From Chlorokybus atmophyticus (lineage: Eukaryota > Streptophyta > Chlorokybophyceae > Chlorokybales > Chlorokybaceae), in the NCBI GenBank assembly GCA_009103225.1, contig RHPI01001037.1, forward strand, positions 729,537 through 793,536: a stretch of DNA of 64,000 nt, in the 5' to 3' direction. The position numbers and the translations under genes were made by a program. Under the pieces are notes generated by a model. That model worked only from the letters and a program-made list of their open reading frames with translations, did no database searches and had not been told where the DNA came from. Shown one piece after another: positions 1 to 9,123 of the stretch; the stretch's first letter is position 1; every line of letters starts with the position of its first letter.

Positions 1-163
1 CCTCCGACTCCTGGTCCTCCGCCTCCTAGTCGAACCCAGGCCCATCAAGCCTGACATTCGACCCGTCATCGACCTGGTGCCCCTGCGTGCCATCATCCGG
101 CCATCAATGAAGCGTGTTTGGGTGAGTGCATGCTAACTCCCATTTGGGCTGATCGAGCAATGC

Positions 164-193
164 CTCTGTCGTACCATGGATGGTACGACAGAG
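164..193. repeat. Perfect 14-bp hairpin, 2-nt loop
   Basis: The left arm 164-177 (CTCTGTCGTACCAT) pairs perfectly with the right arm 180-193 across a GG loop. A related CTCTGTCGTAC word recurs about 67 bp downstream. Confidence 0.8.
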
Positions 194-257
194 CCATTGT
201 ACGGCAATCGCTGGGGTTGGACGAGAGATGCCTCTGTCGTACTATAAATGTTACGAC

Positions 258-281
258 ACAACCATTGGTAACAATGGTTGT
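258..281. repeat. Perfect 9-bp hairpin
   Basis: ACAACCATT (258-266) and AATGGTTGT (273-281) form perfect arms around a 6-nt loop. It lies in the same block as the 164-193 hairpin and may belong to the same small element. Confidence 0.7.
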
Positions 282-499
282 ACGAAGCATGCATGGCACG
301 AATGCAAGTCGTACCATCAACCATAGGAGCAAGGACGCACTACAAGTGCGACTCTAGTGCGGGACTCTAGACGTTCAAAACCGCCTCATTTTCGTTTTCG
401 CGCCTCATACATTCGGGCGGGCCAACCGGCGGCGGCAGCGTTGGAGGCGGCAGCGCCACTTACAGCTAAACAGGCGGCACCCGACTATCAGTTGGAGAG

Positions 500-2213
500 A
501 TGCCTCGTGGTCCATCCGTAAGTGCACCTCGTCGTGGAGGTCGGCGCCAGTTGTCCACATTGCCCCCAGTGTTCAACCAGGCAACCGTCGCCAACCAATC
601 GCAGCAAGACCCCGCGCTAACGCCCAGCACATCACAACAACTCCACCTGACACCGCAGTCGCAAGGGCAAGCTAGACTGCATGCGTTCTTGATGCACTGT
701 GCACGTTGCTTCTTGCTCAACTTCTAACTTGGATGCTTGCTTCTATCATGACTAGCACAGTGACTCACTGCATGCGTTCTGGATACACTGTGCACGTTGT
801 TCTTCTTTTGCAACTGTGAGGGTTGCATCTTTCATGGCTGGCAGCATGACTCATGTGGTTGTGCTTGCAGAGGGTCGATTGGAACCCCCAACCCAAACGC
901 ATTTGGCCGTGACGTGGCAACCTCGGCCGTCAGCAACCCTTCCCCAAGCAAGTGGAAGATTGGCAACGAGGTAAGCACTGTGTGACACTGTGACACTGTG
1001 TGTATGTGTGTAACGGATTGTTCTTCTGTGGACAGCATTTGCGAGATGCCGTCGTTGAAATCATAAACGGCCACTGGGTAGAGAGCCACGTTTATCCCAA
1101 GGAGGACACTATTCGTAACGTCATGTGTCAGGTGCTGTGAATGCTTCATGACCGCACTGCACCGTGACACTGACCAACCTGCCCGTGACAGGTAGTTGGC
1201 TTCGACCATGACGACGAGGCCGATGCGGCCAAGTTCTATGAGGTGTACTGGACTCCCAAGGAGTGCCCCTTCCACTGGAGTGTCGCCCTGAAGAAAGCTA
1301 CGCAGGTCCGGTCTGAGAACGTCACCAAGATCAAGCATGTCCTTGAGAAGGAGTACAAGTGGACACTGTTTAACAGCAACAAGCGCAAGTGAGTTGGGTC
1401 CCTCACCACCATGTCTGCTATGCAACACTGCCTTCTTACTCAGCCTCCATACACACGTACTCATCTCGCCTATTGTAACCAATTCAATCAGGCACATCGA
1501 CGCCCTAATGGACCACGACACCCAAAAAGCCCAGATGCGCAACGCGCTCCAAAGTAAGTCACAGGCACTATTCTAGCCTGGTGCAGGCTCAACTTGAACT
1601 AGCTATTTCGTGACTAATGCCTTGTCGGTATGACTGTCGCAGACAAGTCATGGCGGAGATTTGAGGTGACCAACACTGCAGACCCGGAGCGGAGGAGATA
1701 CATCCATGAATGGGGCAATCCCATAATCTGGCAAATGATCGTGCAATGCTGGTCTTACGCCGTCACTACACCTGGTCGCCGGCAGCTGACAGTCAACCAC
1801 CTCGCATACCTGTTGCTTACGGTGAGCACTCTGAACTCCATCATTAGCGATTCAGGAACGCTGTAGCCCCAAACTACAGGCTTGCAGACGCGTTGCAGTG
1901 AATAGTGGCTTTCGATGCCACTAAGACATGCCTGTAAACTACGCAGGTGGAGCGCATCCTAAAGGGCAAGGATGGAGACCCTCTCCTAGCTGCCAGCATA
2001 GACACACATGAAGAGTACCTCAGCGAAATCAACACCATGATCATGTCAATGAAGCGGGAGATGAGGCAACGGTACGCAGCCCTCCAGCCATTCACCCTTG
2101 TGAAACGCCGCACTGCATCTTGTGTCGAATACCTGAAAGATCCCAATCGGCGCCGGCCGCAAGAGACAGCAGCTCGTGACCCGCTCGCTGAGGCAGAAGC
2201 TGCATTTGATTAG
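500..2213 (+). CDS. Orphan seven-exon gene, about 355 aa
   Basis: I do not recognise the family. Seven exons join into one frame: 500-666, 871-970, 1036-1131, 1192-1388, 1492-1553, 1643-1821 and 1947-2213. All introns end in AG. Introns 2-6 start with GT, but intron 1 appears to start with GC (gcaagc at 667). The first exon is rich in Q, S, T and P and looks disordered. Exons 3-6 are dense in W, Y, H and charged residues and look like a folded domain (for example WVESHVYPKED and FYEVYWTPKECPFHW). The last exon has a basic, helical look. No catalytic motif or membrane segment stands out. The setting of repeats, a broken PHD finger and a nearby retroelement makes a transposon-borne protein possible, but a host orphan gene fits equally well. 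The joined frame length is an exact multiple of three, which supports the model. Confidence 0.6.
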
Positions 2214-2328
2214 CTGGCACAACCGTTTTAGGAGGAAGAGCAAGCTCCGGCGTCTCCTCCACAGGCCCCAGCGCGTGGTGCTTTGTTCCGTAATGACGAG
2301 ACCAGCGATGATGGAGAGGAGCTGTAGC
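2214..2328 (+). pseudogene. In-frame coding-like tail behind two TAG codons
   Basis: Past the TAG that ends the 500-2213 gene, the same frame stays open except for one more TAG six codons on. It then reads an acidic, proline-rich tail ending DDGEEL before a third TAG at 2326-2328. Both inner TAGs could derive from CAG by one C-to-T change. I read this as a lost C-terminal extension; chance openness is the alternative. Confidence 0.35.
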
Positions 2329-2707
2329 GCAGTTGGTAGTCCGTTTAGCTGGTAGTGTACATAGCTACAAGGCTCTTGTGACTGAGTGTTGTGCATCTTA
2401 AACCAGCTCAGTCAATCGTCATTATGCTCATGCACATCAATACTTGCATCCCTATGATATACAACAGAACTGCATTCGAGTCACATAATCGAACCACAAG
2501 CCTTGGCAAGTGACTGAGAGACACTGTACACATTTCAGGTACATGTACACAGCACGGGCACATAACAATGCTGGAAGTCAGTGACAGTCGCGTGTAGTCA
2601 AGCTATGCAAATACATATGACGACAGTTAGGCATTGGTCACCTTCAGTTGTTGAAGAATGCCTTATTTTGACGAAAATTACCTAGTTGGTGCTTGTGAAT
2701 TAGGCTT
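2329..2707. other. Non-coding spacer
   Basis: No exon-like open frame or strong structure is seen. The right end (from about 2634) contains degraded sequence resembling the 53-bp repeat that begins at 2708. Confidence 0.4.
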
Positions 2708-3023
2708 AGTCGCCTGCGCTGGACTGGTGTGTAACCTGAAGGTGCCTGTCACATAGGCTGAGTCACCTAGGTAAGACTGATGTGTAAGTTACAGGTGCCC
2801 GTTGATTAGTTGTAGTCACCTAATAAGGCCTGATGTGTAACTAACAGTTGCCTGTAAATTACAGAAAGTCATTTGTTAAGGCCTGGTGTGTGACTAACAG
2901 GTGCCTGCTCATTCTATAAAGTCACCTGATAGAGCCTGATGGGTAACTAACAGGCGCCTGTTAGTTAGGTAAAGTCAACTGTTAAAGACTAAATTGTAAC
3001 AAAAAGGGCCTTACAGTAACGAA
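2708..3023. repeat. 53-bp tandem repeat, about six units
   Basis: Five units are exactly 53 bp (2708, 2761, 2814, 2867 and 2920), and a sixth of 51 bp starts at 2973. Each starts AGTC, and most contain CTGATGTGTAACTAACAGGTGCCTG or a close relative. A seventh, ragged unit reaches about 3060. The units differ at many positions, so the array is old. Confidence 0.85.
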
Positions 3024-3105
3024 AGTTACTGTTAGGTCCCTGTATCAAGATTACAGGTGGCCTGAGCCACGACAGTCTAAATTAGCGTCCTCAGGTGCAC
3101 GGCCG

Positions 3106-3366
3106 TTGCCAATATTTAGTCGGCCGGCAGGGAAAACATATTGCGACGACATAGCAGGCTTCGCGTGCATCCAGCACCCTCGCCCCGCCCGCAGCACACA
3201 CTGTGAACGCCGCGGCAGCGCCGGCAATGGCGCACTCATGATGCTCTGCGATGGCTGTAACAAGGGCCTGCATTGCTACTGTCTGGAGCCCCCATTGGAC
3301 GCAATACCCATGGAGGAGTACTGGTGCGACGATTGCCGCACCAACGGCCCTCCTCACCTACGTTAG
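3106..3366 (+). pseudogene. PHD-finger fragment with a missing zinc ligand
   Basis: The frame encodes most of a PHD finger: CERRGSAGNG, MMLCDGCNKGLHCYC, PPLDAIPMEEYWCDDC. PHD fingers bind histone tails through a C4HC3 zinc cross-brace. Here the second cysteine of the first CxxC is replaced (CERR, where CExC is expected), consistent with TGC to CGC. No upstream exon joins it obviously, and the frame ends soon after the finger. It may be an exon of a larger gene, a remnant of a PHD-carrying retroelement, or a decayed copy; the missing ligand favours decay. Confidence 0.5.
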
Positions 3367-3410
3367 CAGCTGAGTTCTGGAGCTGCCACCTCCCCAGAAG
3401 CTCGGAGGGG

Positions 3411-3663
3411 GTGGCTTGTTGACTGTGTGTCCTGCACAGCATGTATACTAAGGAAAACACCGCCTCCACATGTCCGTGTGACTCAGCAACAGTGGAGCAG
3501 CTCCACCAAGCACCTCTTGCCGTACAAGCTGAGTTATTGTTTACTTTTGCCACAGGTTATAACGTGTTGCAGCACCAGGACCAGCACGCATAACTTTCTC
3601 TGCAGCGGCCCGAGACAGTGCGACCCTCGACTTCCCCCGACCCGACAGCTGTCATGCCTGGTG
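3411..3663. repeat. Direct repeat, left copy (about 250 bp)
   Basis: This is closely similar to 6888-7128 in the same orientation. Both start at GTGGCTTGTTGACTGTGTG and end near CCCCGACCCGACA. The left copy has a 9-bp insertion (near 3556) relative to the right. The pair brackets the LTR element but lies outside its target duplication, so it is a separate, older repeat family. Confidence 0.8.
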
Positions 3664-3970
3664 CCCACACATACCAGCCTTCATCGGGCATGTCTACATC
3701 AAAACCGGCGCCCGGCGTACCGACGAACTAACGCGCGCGCGTCCCTGACCAGTAGCTAGGTCATGACTTCAGGGTAGCCCACGACCATAGCCCATAGGCA
3801 CCGCGCGTAGCTGTTCAGTTGTGAGTTCAGTTATAAGTTGTGTTTTATATCGAGTGACAATCGCTAAAAATAGTCTCGATACGACCGTTGGTCACTGTGT
3901 GAGAGCCTGTGCATGCTCGTGTGTGCATCGTGCTTGTCATCGCTGTGAGCCTGGTGTGCCTGGTTGCAGT
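3664..3970. other. Non-coding spacer left of the LTR element
   Basis: No exon is recognised. The last five bases (3966-3970, GCAGT) are the left copy of the LTR element's target-site duplication. Confidence 0.5.
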
Positions 3971-4439
3971 TGTTGAGATTCGGACACTACTGACCATGCA
4001 TGGAGTTGGTGCAAGCACAAGTACACACACTCTACCAGAGCATACACACAAGGCTGATCCAAAAGGCTTTCTAAGGATTACAACAAAGTCATACCGCGGG
4101 CTTTTATACCCGCCAGTTATGCACCTGTCTACTCTAGAAGCCACCACGACTTTTACACTCAACCGATTCCTGCGCTCTAAGTTGCACCACGTAGCTACTT
4201 TCAAGAGCTGTCCAACAAGCTATGACACGCGCCATACAATGACGAAACCACCGAGCTACAACATTTCTTCTACAGCGCCTAGAGGTCTCCAGACTCTGGA
4301 CTCGACTCCGCGCCTGGAACCTTCTCGACTGAAGTCCTCGCCTGGACCTTTCTCGACTGAAACCTTCTCGCGCCTGAATCTTCTCGCGGCTATTCTTATC
4401 CACAGGGCAAGCTGACCGGATACAAGAATATCCTCAACA
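3971..4439 (-). repeat. 3' LTR of the copia element
   Basis: 469 bp, bounded by the inverted hexamer TGTTGA/TCAACA. In element orientation this is the downstream LTR. Copies of the two LTRs align without gaps. Confidence 0.92.
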
Positions 4440-4493
4440 CTCCCACGCGGGCAGCTTGGCCTTTAACACCGTCGATGCCAACTCCTTGCGTAC

Positions 4494-6179
4494 TTATGCG
4501 CGACGAACTCCCACGCCATCCTTTGCTCTTCCAACCATCTTGAAAACACTTCCCGCACCTCTCATGAGCGCCTCCTTGAAGCTCTTCACTTGCACACCCT
4601 TATTGCAGCTCTCATGGTCATTTGCATGTGCTCCCACGTGCTCACTCTCGGCAACGTCCTGCACACCACCACCACCATGCTTCTCCTTCTTGTCCTTGCT
4701 GATGCCAACGCCTCCTTTGGCTCCCACGGGCTCCAGAACTGCACCTTCAGCCTTCTTAACACCACCAGCAACCTCCACACGTGGAATCACTCCACCACTC
4801 GCATGTGACACGCTATTCGTCACCTTCTCTTGAGCTCCCGCTCCCTTATGAGTAACAGGCTCGACCTTGGCCTTCTTCTTCATCTTCTTCACAACCGGTG
4901 CTGACTTGGACACCTCCACCTTGGTCTTCTTGTGCATCTCCGCACCCTTGACCTCCTTAATGATGTAGAGCCCTCCAACGTTGATGCCAACCAACTCTGT
5001 GACACCACGCAGCACTACCCTTCCTATGTCCCCACTAAACACTGTCACAGCACCAACTCTCGCCGCGATGCGCACAGAGAATAGGCTAACCTCTAGCCCT
5101 GATACATACAAAACCTCTCTCAATAACACTTGCCTCGTCCTTCCTCCAACCTGGGACAGGATTTTGGCTTCTCCTACACCAACCGCGAACACCTCCGTCT
5201 TGCCGAACTTCACCTTCATAGGTTTCTCCAAGACCTTGTACTTCGCCAACTTCTCACGATCACCCGTCATATGCCTCGTGCAACCCGATTCCAGCACCCA
5301 ACCATCTGCCTCACCATCCGTTGTTGCATGAAAGGCAATAGGCGTTTCTCGAACACGTCCCGTTATGGCATGATGCTTCTCTCCACCACGCTCTTCTTCG
5401 TGCTGCTTCCTCATCGAGCAATGCACCCTGATGTGGCCCTTCTTCCCGCAATAGTAGCAGACCCTGTCACTCCTTGACGCTCCTCTACCACCACCACTAG
5501 AACCGCCACCATCACCACTGAAACGCCCAGACCCATGCTGAAAACGATCAGTACCTCTTCCTGAAGTCGCTGAGAAAGCCAATGCCTCTGGGCCTTCCTC
5601 ATGCTTTTTCGCCAGCCTCGACTCCACCTGCAGCAATCTTGGAACCACCTCGTCCACCGTGGATTCTGCCTCCAAGCCCTCCAAGACTGTGATCACCGTG
5701 TCATACTCTTCAGGCAACCCGGACAGTACTTGCCACATTAACTCGGACTCTTTCACCTCATAGCCAACGCCTTGAGGGTCCTTCTGCACCTCTCGTGCAC
5801 GCGACACATACTTGGTAAGAGGCTCCGCTGCGCCTTGCTTCTTTAACCCAGCGAGCTCTCTCTTCAGCTGCACCTTCCTCGCGCTATTCTTCGCCTTGAA
5901 GTGCGATGCCAATTTCTCCCAAGCTTCTCGTGCAGTCTTGCAGCCATCCACCAACACCAAGTGATGATCCTTCACGTTGAGACCGATCAGGGCAAGCGCT
6001 CTCCCACTTTGCTGCTTAAACACCAAACTCTGCCTTGTAGACATAGGGTCAGCCTCCTCCGGGTCCACCCACTCCCACAAGTCTTTGTGTACCAGCAACA
6101 TCTTCATGCGCACGCTCCATGTGTTGTAGTTGTCCACGTCCAAAGGCTCCACAGTCACCTTGTCGTAGTTGGTTGCCAT
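4494..6179 (-). CDS. Gag-protease polyprotein of the copia element
   Basis: This intact 561-aa ORF starts 113 bp inside the 5' LTR. Residues about 15-210 match the copia Gag (UBN2-type) capsid region, including WSVRMKMLLVHKDLWEW and VLSGLPEEYDTVI. A glycine/serine/arginine-rich linker follows, then a CCHC zinc knuckle at 241-254 (CYYCGKKGHIRVHC) for RNA packaging. Next is a copia-type protease region at about 293-400, but its catalytic triad reads ESG (WVLESGCTRHMTG) where DSG is usual. The C terminus is lysine-rich and low-complexity. The ORF stops without any integrase or polymerase domain. An uninterrupted frame between moderately diverged LTRs suggests recent activity or selection on Gag. 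Whether the protease still works is doubtful. Confidence 0.92.
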   Translation of the reverse strand: MATNYDKVTVEPLDVDNYNTWSVRMKMLLVHKDLWEWVDPEEADPMSTRQSLVFKQQSGRALALIGLNVKDHHLVLVDGCKTAREAWEKLASHFKAKNSARKVQLKRELAGLKKQGAAEPLTKYVSRAREVQKDPQGVGYEVKESELMWQVLSGLPEEYDTVITVLEGLEAESTVDEVVPRLLQVESRLAKKHEEGPEALAFSATSGRGTDRFQHGSGRFSGDGGGSSGGGRGASRSDRVCYYCGKKGHIRVHCSMRKQHEEERGGEKHHAITGRVRETPIAFHATTDGEADGWVLESGCTRHMTGDREKLAKYKVLEKPMKVKFGKTEVFAVGVGEAKILSQVGGRTRQVLLREVLYVSGLEVSLFSVRIAARVGAVTVFSGDIGRVVLRGVTELVGINVGGLYIIKEVKGAEMHKKTKVEVSKSAPVVKKMKKKAKVEPVTHKGAGAQEKVTNSVSHASGGVIPRVEVAGGVKKAEGAVLEPVGAKGGVGISKDKKEKHGGGGVQDVAESEHVGAHANDHESCNKGVQVKSFKEALMRGAGSVFKMVGRAKDGVGVRRA

Positions 6180-6278
6180 CTTCCAGGACTCAACCCAACC
6201 TCACAAGACTTAGCTAGAACTCCTTGCCTAGCCTACTGCCGTTATCACGCCTCTAGACACTTGCTAGACCAGCGTAGT

Positions 6279-6292
6279 GTGGGCCCATAACC
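6279..6292 (-). promoter_or_regulatory. Primer-binding site for half-tRNA initiator Met
   Basis: The plus strand reads GTGGGCCCATAACC, directly next to the 5' LTR. This equals the anticodon stem-loop of plant initiator tRNA-Met, so the element strand is complementary to the tRNA. Drosophila copia and yeast Ty5 are primed by a 5' half of tRNA-iMet in this way, whereas most plant copia elements use the tRNA 3' end. The preceding bases (AGCGTAGT) also resemble the tRNA (AGCGTGGT). Confidence 0.85.
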
Positions 6293-6761
6293 TGTTGAGA
6301 TTCGGACACTACTGATCATGCATGGAGTTGGTGCAAGCACAAGTACACACACTCTACCAGAGCATACACACAAGGCTGGTCCAAAAGGCTTTCTAAGGAT
6401 TACAACAAAGTCATACCGCGGGCTTTTATACCCGCCAGTTCTGCACCTGTCTACTCTAGAAGCCACCACGACTTTTACACTCAACCGATTCTTGCGCTCT
6501 AAGTTGCACCACGTAGCTACTTTCAAGAGCTTTCTAACAAGCTATGACACGCGCCATACAATGACGTAATCACCGAGCTACAACGTTTCTTCTACAGCGC
6601 CTAGAAGTCTCCAGACTCCGGACTCGACTCCGCGCCTGGAACCTTCTCGACTGAAGTCCTCGCCTGGACCTTTCTCGACTGGAACCTTCTCGCGCCTGAA
6701 TCTTCTCGCGGCTATTCTTATCCACAGGGCAAGCTGACCGGATACAAGAATATCCTCAACA
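6293..6761 (-). repeat. 5' LTR of the copia element
   Basis: 469 bp, same termini as the left LTR. In element orientation it should carry the promoter. GCAGT follows at 6762-6766. Confidence 0.92.
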
Positions 6762-6887
6762 GCAGTGTGCTTGTTGGCATCAGTTAGGGCATAATATCCA
6801 CGTGTTGCTTGCTCATTCACCTCACTTAACAGTGTAACACATTTTCCGCTCATGCAAAAAACGGTGTAAACAGCACTACCTATAGTA

Positions 6888-7128
6888 GTGGCTTGTTGAC
6901 TGTGTGTCCTACAGCACAGCATGTATACTAAGGAAGACACCGCCTCCACATGTCCGTATGACTGAGCAACAGTGGAGCAGCTCCACCAAGCACCTCTTGC
7001 CATACAAGCTGGGTTATCTTTTACTTTTGCCACGTGTTGCAGCACCAGGACCAGCACGCATGACTTTCTCTGCAGCGGCCCGAGACAGTGTGACCCTCAA
7101 CTTCCCCCGACCCGACAACTCCTGTGCC
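6888..7128. repeat. Direct repeat, right copy (about 240 bp)
   Basis: This is the second copy of the 3411-3663 repeat, lacking its 9-bp insertion and otherwise differing by scattered substitutions. No coding role is seen. Confidence 0.8.
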
Positions 7129-7399
7129 TCACATGCTGCACGCTTTACATCAGTTGTGGTGTTTGGACTGGGAGCGTAATATTGCATGAACATATGTGTG
7201 GCGCTCGCGTGTTTCACTGCGCAATGCGGATGCATTGTCCAAGTTACTTGATAGAGGGGATGGGGCCCTGACCGCAGATGCAACCGCACATCTACAGCAG
7301 CATGTTGGACACCCGACATTGGATTGTTTTACAGCTGATTGAAACAGCAAAGCACCCGCTTATTCCAGCTACATACGCATGCTTGGAAGCTTGGGAAAT

Positions 7400-7469
7400 G
7401 CGTTCGAGAACATCACGCCAGCTTGTAGTTGGAGCTTCAACTACAAGCTGGCGTGATGTTCTCGAACGC
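7400..7469. repeat. Perfect 32-bp inverted repeat (hairpin)
   Basis: Arms 7400-7431 and 7438-7469 are perfect reverse complements around the 6-nt loop GAGCTT. Perfect pairing over 32 bp implies recent formation or correction. It lies about 230 bp from the 3' end of the broken tyrosine-recombinase ORF. Confidence 0.95.
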
Positions 7470-7695
7470 TTGGGAGGAGGCTTTATTTAAATGTCACCCT
7501 CCAATGGCTCTCCTGCATGAAGCCATAGCGTCAGTGCAGTATCACCAGCTGCTAGCTGTGGTGTTCGTGCCTGAATGGCACTCTGCTGTGTGGTGGCCGC
7601 TGCTCCGCAACTGGCGATTTATTTAATTTGAGAGATTAAGCCCACGGCCTGAATGGTTTAAACGAGGAGCGCAAATACCTGCAAACAGCATCAAC

Positions 7696-8385
7696 TTAAA
7701 CGCTATCCATACATTTGTGCTTTTGTGCAGTGGGTAAGCGTACCGTTGCTCTGGACAACGGTGCATGATGGCGGAACTTCTTCATGTACCTTAAGCTTGT
7801 ATTTTTTCCCTGAATAACATCAGCATAGAAGGCGCTCCGAGCGGCACCACGCCTGAAAGAGTGCAACCCTAAGTGCGGCCTATGTATGCCACATGCCTTG
7901 CAGCACAACAGCATGGTATGCACAGTTGCCAGGCATGCTGTGTTTTTCCCACTGTAACCTAATCTTAGCAGCAGGCCGAAATAGATATCCGGTGGTGATG
8001 GCCAAGCAGCTTCCGCGACAATCGGTTAAATAGGCGGACCGCTACTGCGCACTTATATGGTCGGTTGACCTCCAGTGCTGTAATTCTTGAGATGTGTTAT
8101 AGTGGCCGTCAGCCCGGAACCTGCCGCTTGTATCTCATGCATCGGTAGATGCGTGCCTTCACCACCCCGTTGCCATGTGCACCACAGGTACACGCAAAGT
8201 GCATAGCCGCGCCAGAGCACAGCCTTCGCACATGTGATTGTCAATGGCTGAGGTAAGGTACACAGCTGCTGCTGAAAGTACCGGATTAGCATGCGCATGT
8301 CATCAATTGCCAATGGCACAGCAGCAATAGGTTGCGCCTTGCCGAGCGGCAATCTTGGCATACGCTTGATGGAACTCGCGCACAT
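7696..8385 (-). pseudogene. Degenerate tyrosine recombinase (Crypton/DIRS-like)
   Basis: Two minus-strand frames carry separate parts of a tyrosine recombinase catalytic domain. The upstream part (8385-8053) has AVPLAIDDMRMLIRYF followed by ALCVYLWCTWQRGGEGTHL, which fits the box I arginine (GxRxxE-like context). The downstream part (7923-7696) has LGLHSFRRGAARSAFYADV, the HxxR box II. Between them the frame is broken, and the nucleophilic tyrosine region is not found in frame. Such enzymes mobilise Crypton, DIRS and Ngaro elements in algae and fungi by strand exchange through a phosphotyrosine link. No terminal structure was identified, so the element type is open. Confidence 0.55.
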
Positions 8386-8960
8386 TTATGGACAGAAGCA
8401 GGTTTTCAGTAGACATGTTGCTGTCCCACGGGCTGATGCGTTCTAACAGTCTGAACGAGCATGAAAGATCATACTGTACAGTGTTGTGCTAGCATCCTGC
8501 GATGGCCACGGCTGTCGACCCTGCGAGCTTTGCCAATGTGTGTGTCGGACTAGTGCCCAGCAAAGTAGCTTGTGACAACAGCTGGGGTGATATTGGCAAC
8601 CGCAATGTTAAGCTCTGGGTGTTGCAGGTAGTTGATAAACTCTTGCCAAACGCGATCGCGTCAATGGCGGGTGTCATCAGAAACAGCTGCGCGACTGATG
8701 CGCTCCACTTCAAGAAGCGCTGCCGCCGCTCGTTTACGCAAATTGCAGCTGATTACTTGTTGAGGATGAATTGTTGCGCGTGCTGTGCTTCAGCATTAGT
8801 AGTGTTTTGCAAGCGTTGTGCAAAGTCCATCTTCAAAGGGATCAACCACGGCCAGACAATATAACATAAACATTATTTGCAACTTTGGCAATACAGTGCA
8901 GGCTCGACATGCACAACTCTTCCCTACCAATGTATGCTTAGGAGGGTGAGATAGAATGAT

Positions 8961-9123
8961 CAATGCATTCACAATTGTTCATCGTGTAAACCATGATTAT
9001 TCGCGATGAATGCGCTGCATTGTAGGGCTTAAGTGTTCTTGCCAAAGTTGGACTGTAGGTAGGATTATTCTTTGTGACAAAAGGAATGTGGATTGTTCAT
9101 CGTGTGCAAAGTAGTATGATGGG
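8961..9123. repeat. 163-bp direct repeat, copy 1
   Basis: Starts CAATGCATTCACAATTG and ends GTAGTATGATGGGC. It matches 9549-9711 with scattered substitutions and no length change. Confidence 0.85.

Larger units (their letters stand above)
1..499. other. Non-coding left edge with two hairpins
   Basis: No convincing coding exon is visible. The stretch contains two inverted repeats (164-193 and 258-281, listed separately) within a block that repeatedly uses the words CTCTGTCGTAC and GTACGA. This could be the terminal part of a small inverted-repeat transposon, but no target duplication was found. Confidence 0.4.
3971..6761 (-). mobile_element. Non-autonomous Ty1/copia LTR retrotransposon
   Basis: This is a complete element of 2,791 bp. 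Two 469-bp direct LTRs (3971-4439 and 6293-6761) begin TGTTGA and end TCAACA, and differ at about a dozen positions by eye. A 5-bp target duplication, GCAGT, flanks it (3966-3970 and 6762-6766). The internal region is only about 1.85 kb and holds one gag-protease ORF on the minus strand. There is no integrase, reverse transcriptase or RNase H, so it must use enzymes from another copia element. A primer site abuts the 5' LTR at 6292-6279, and a weak purine run (GTGGGAG) abuts the 3' LTR. Size and content resemble plant gag-only (TR-GAG-type) elements. Confidence 0.93.

Noticed and set aside
832-1542. 236-codon minus-strand open frame
   Set aside because: It runs antisense through exons 2-5 of the orphan gene, whose splice sites and frame are coherent on the plus strand.
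500-2328. Alternative genetic code with TAG as glutamine
   Set aside because: The PP2A, TFIIF alpha, coatomer and other genes end at ordinary stops, including TAG, where family members end.
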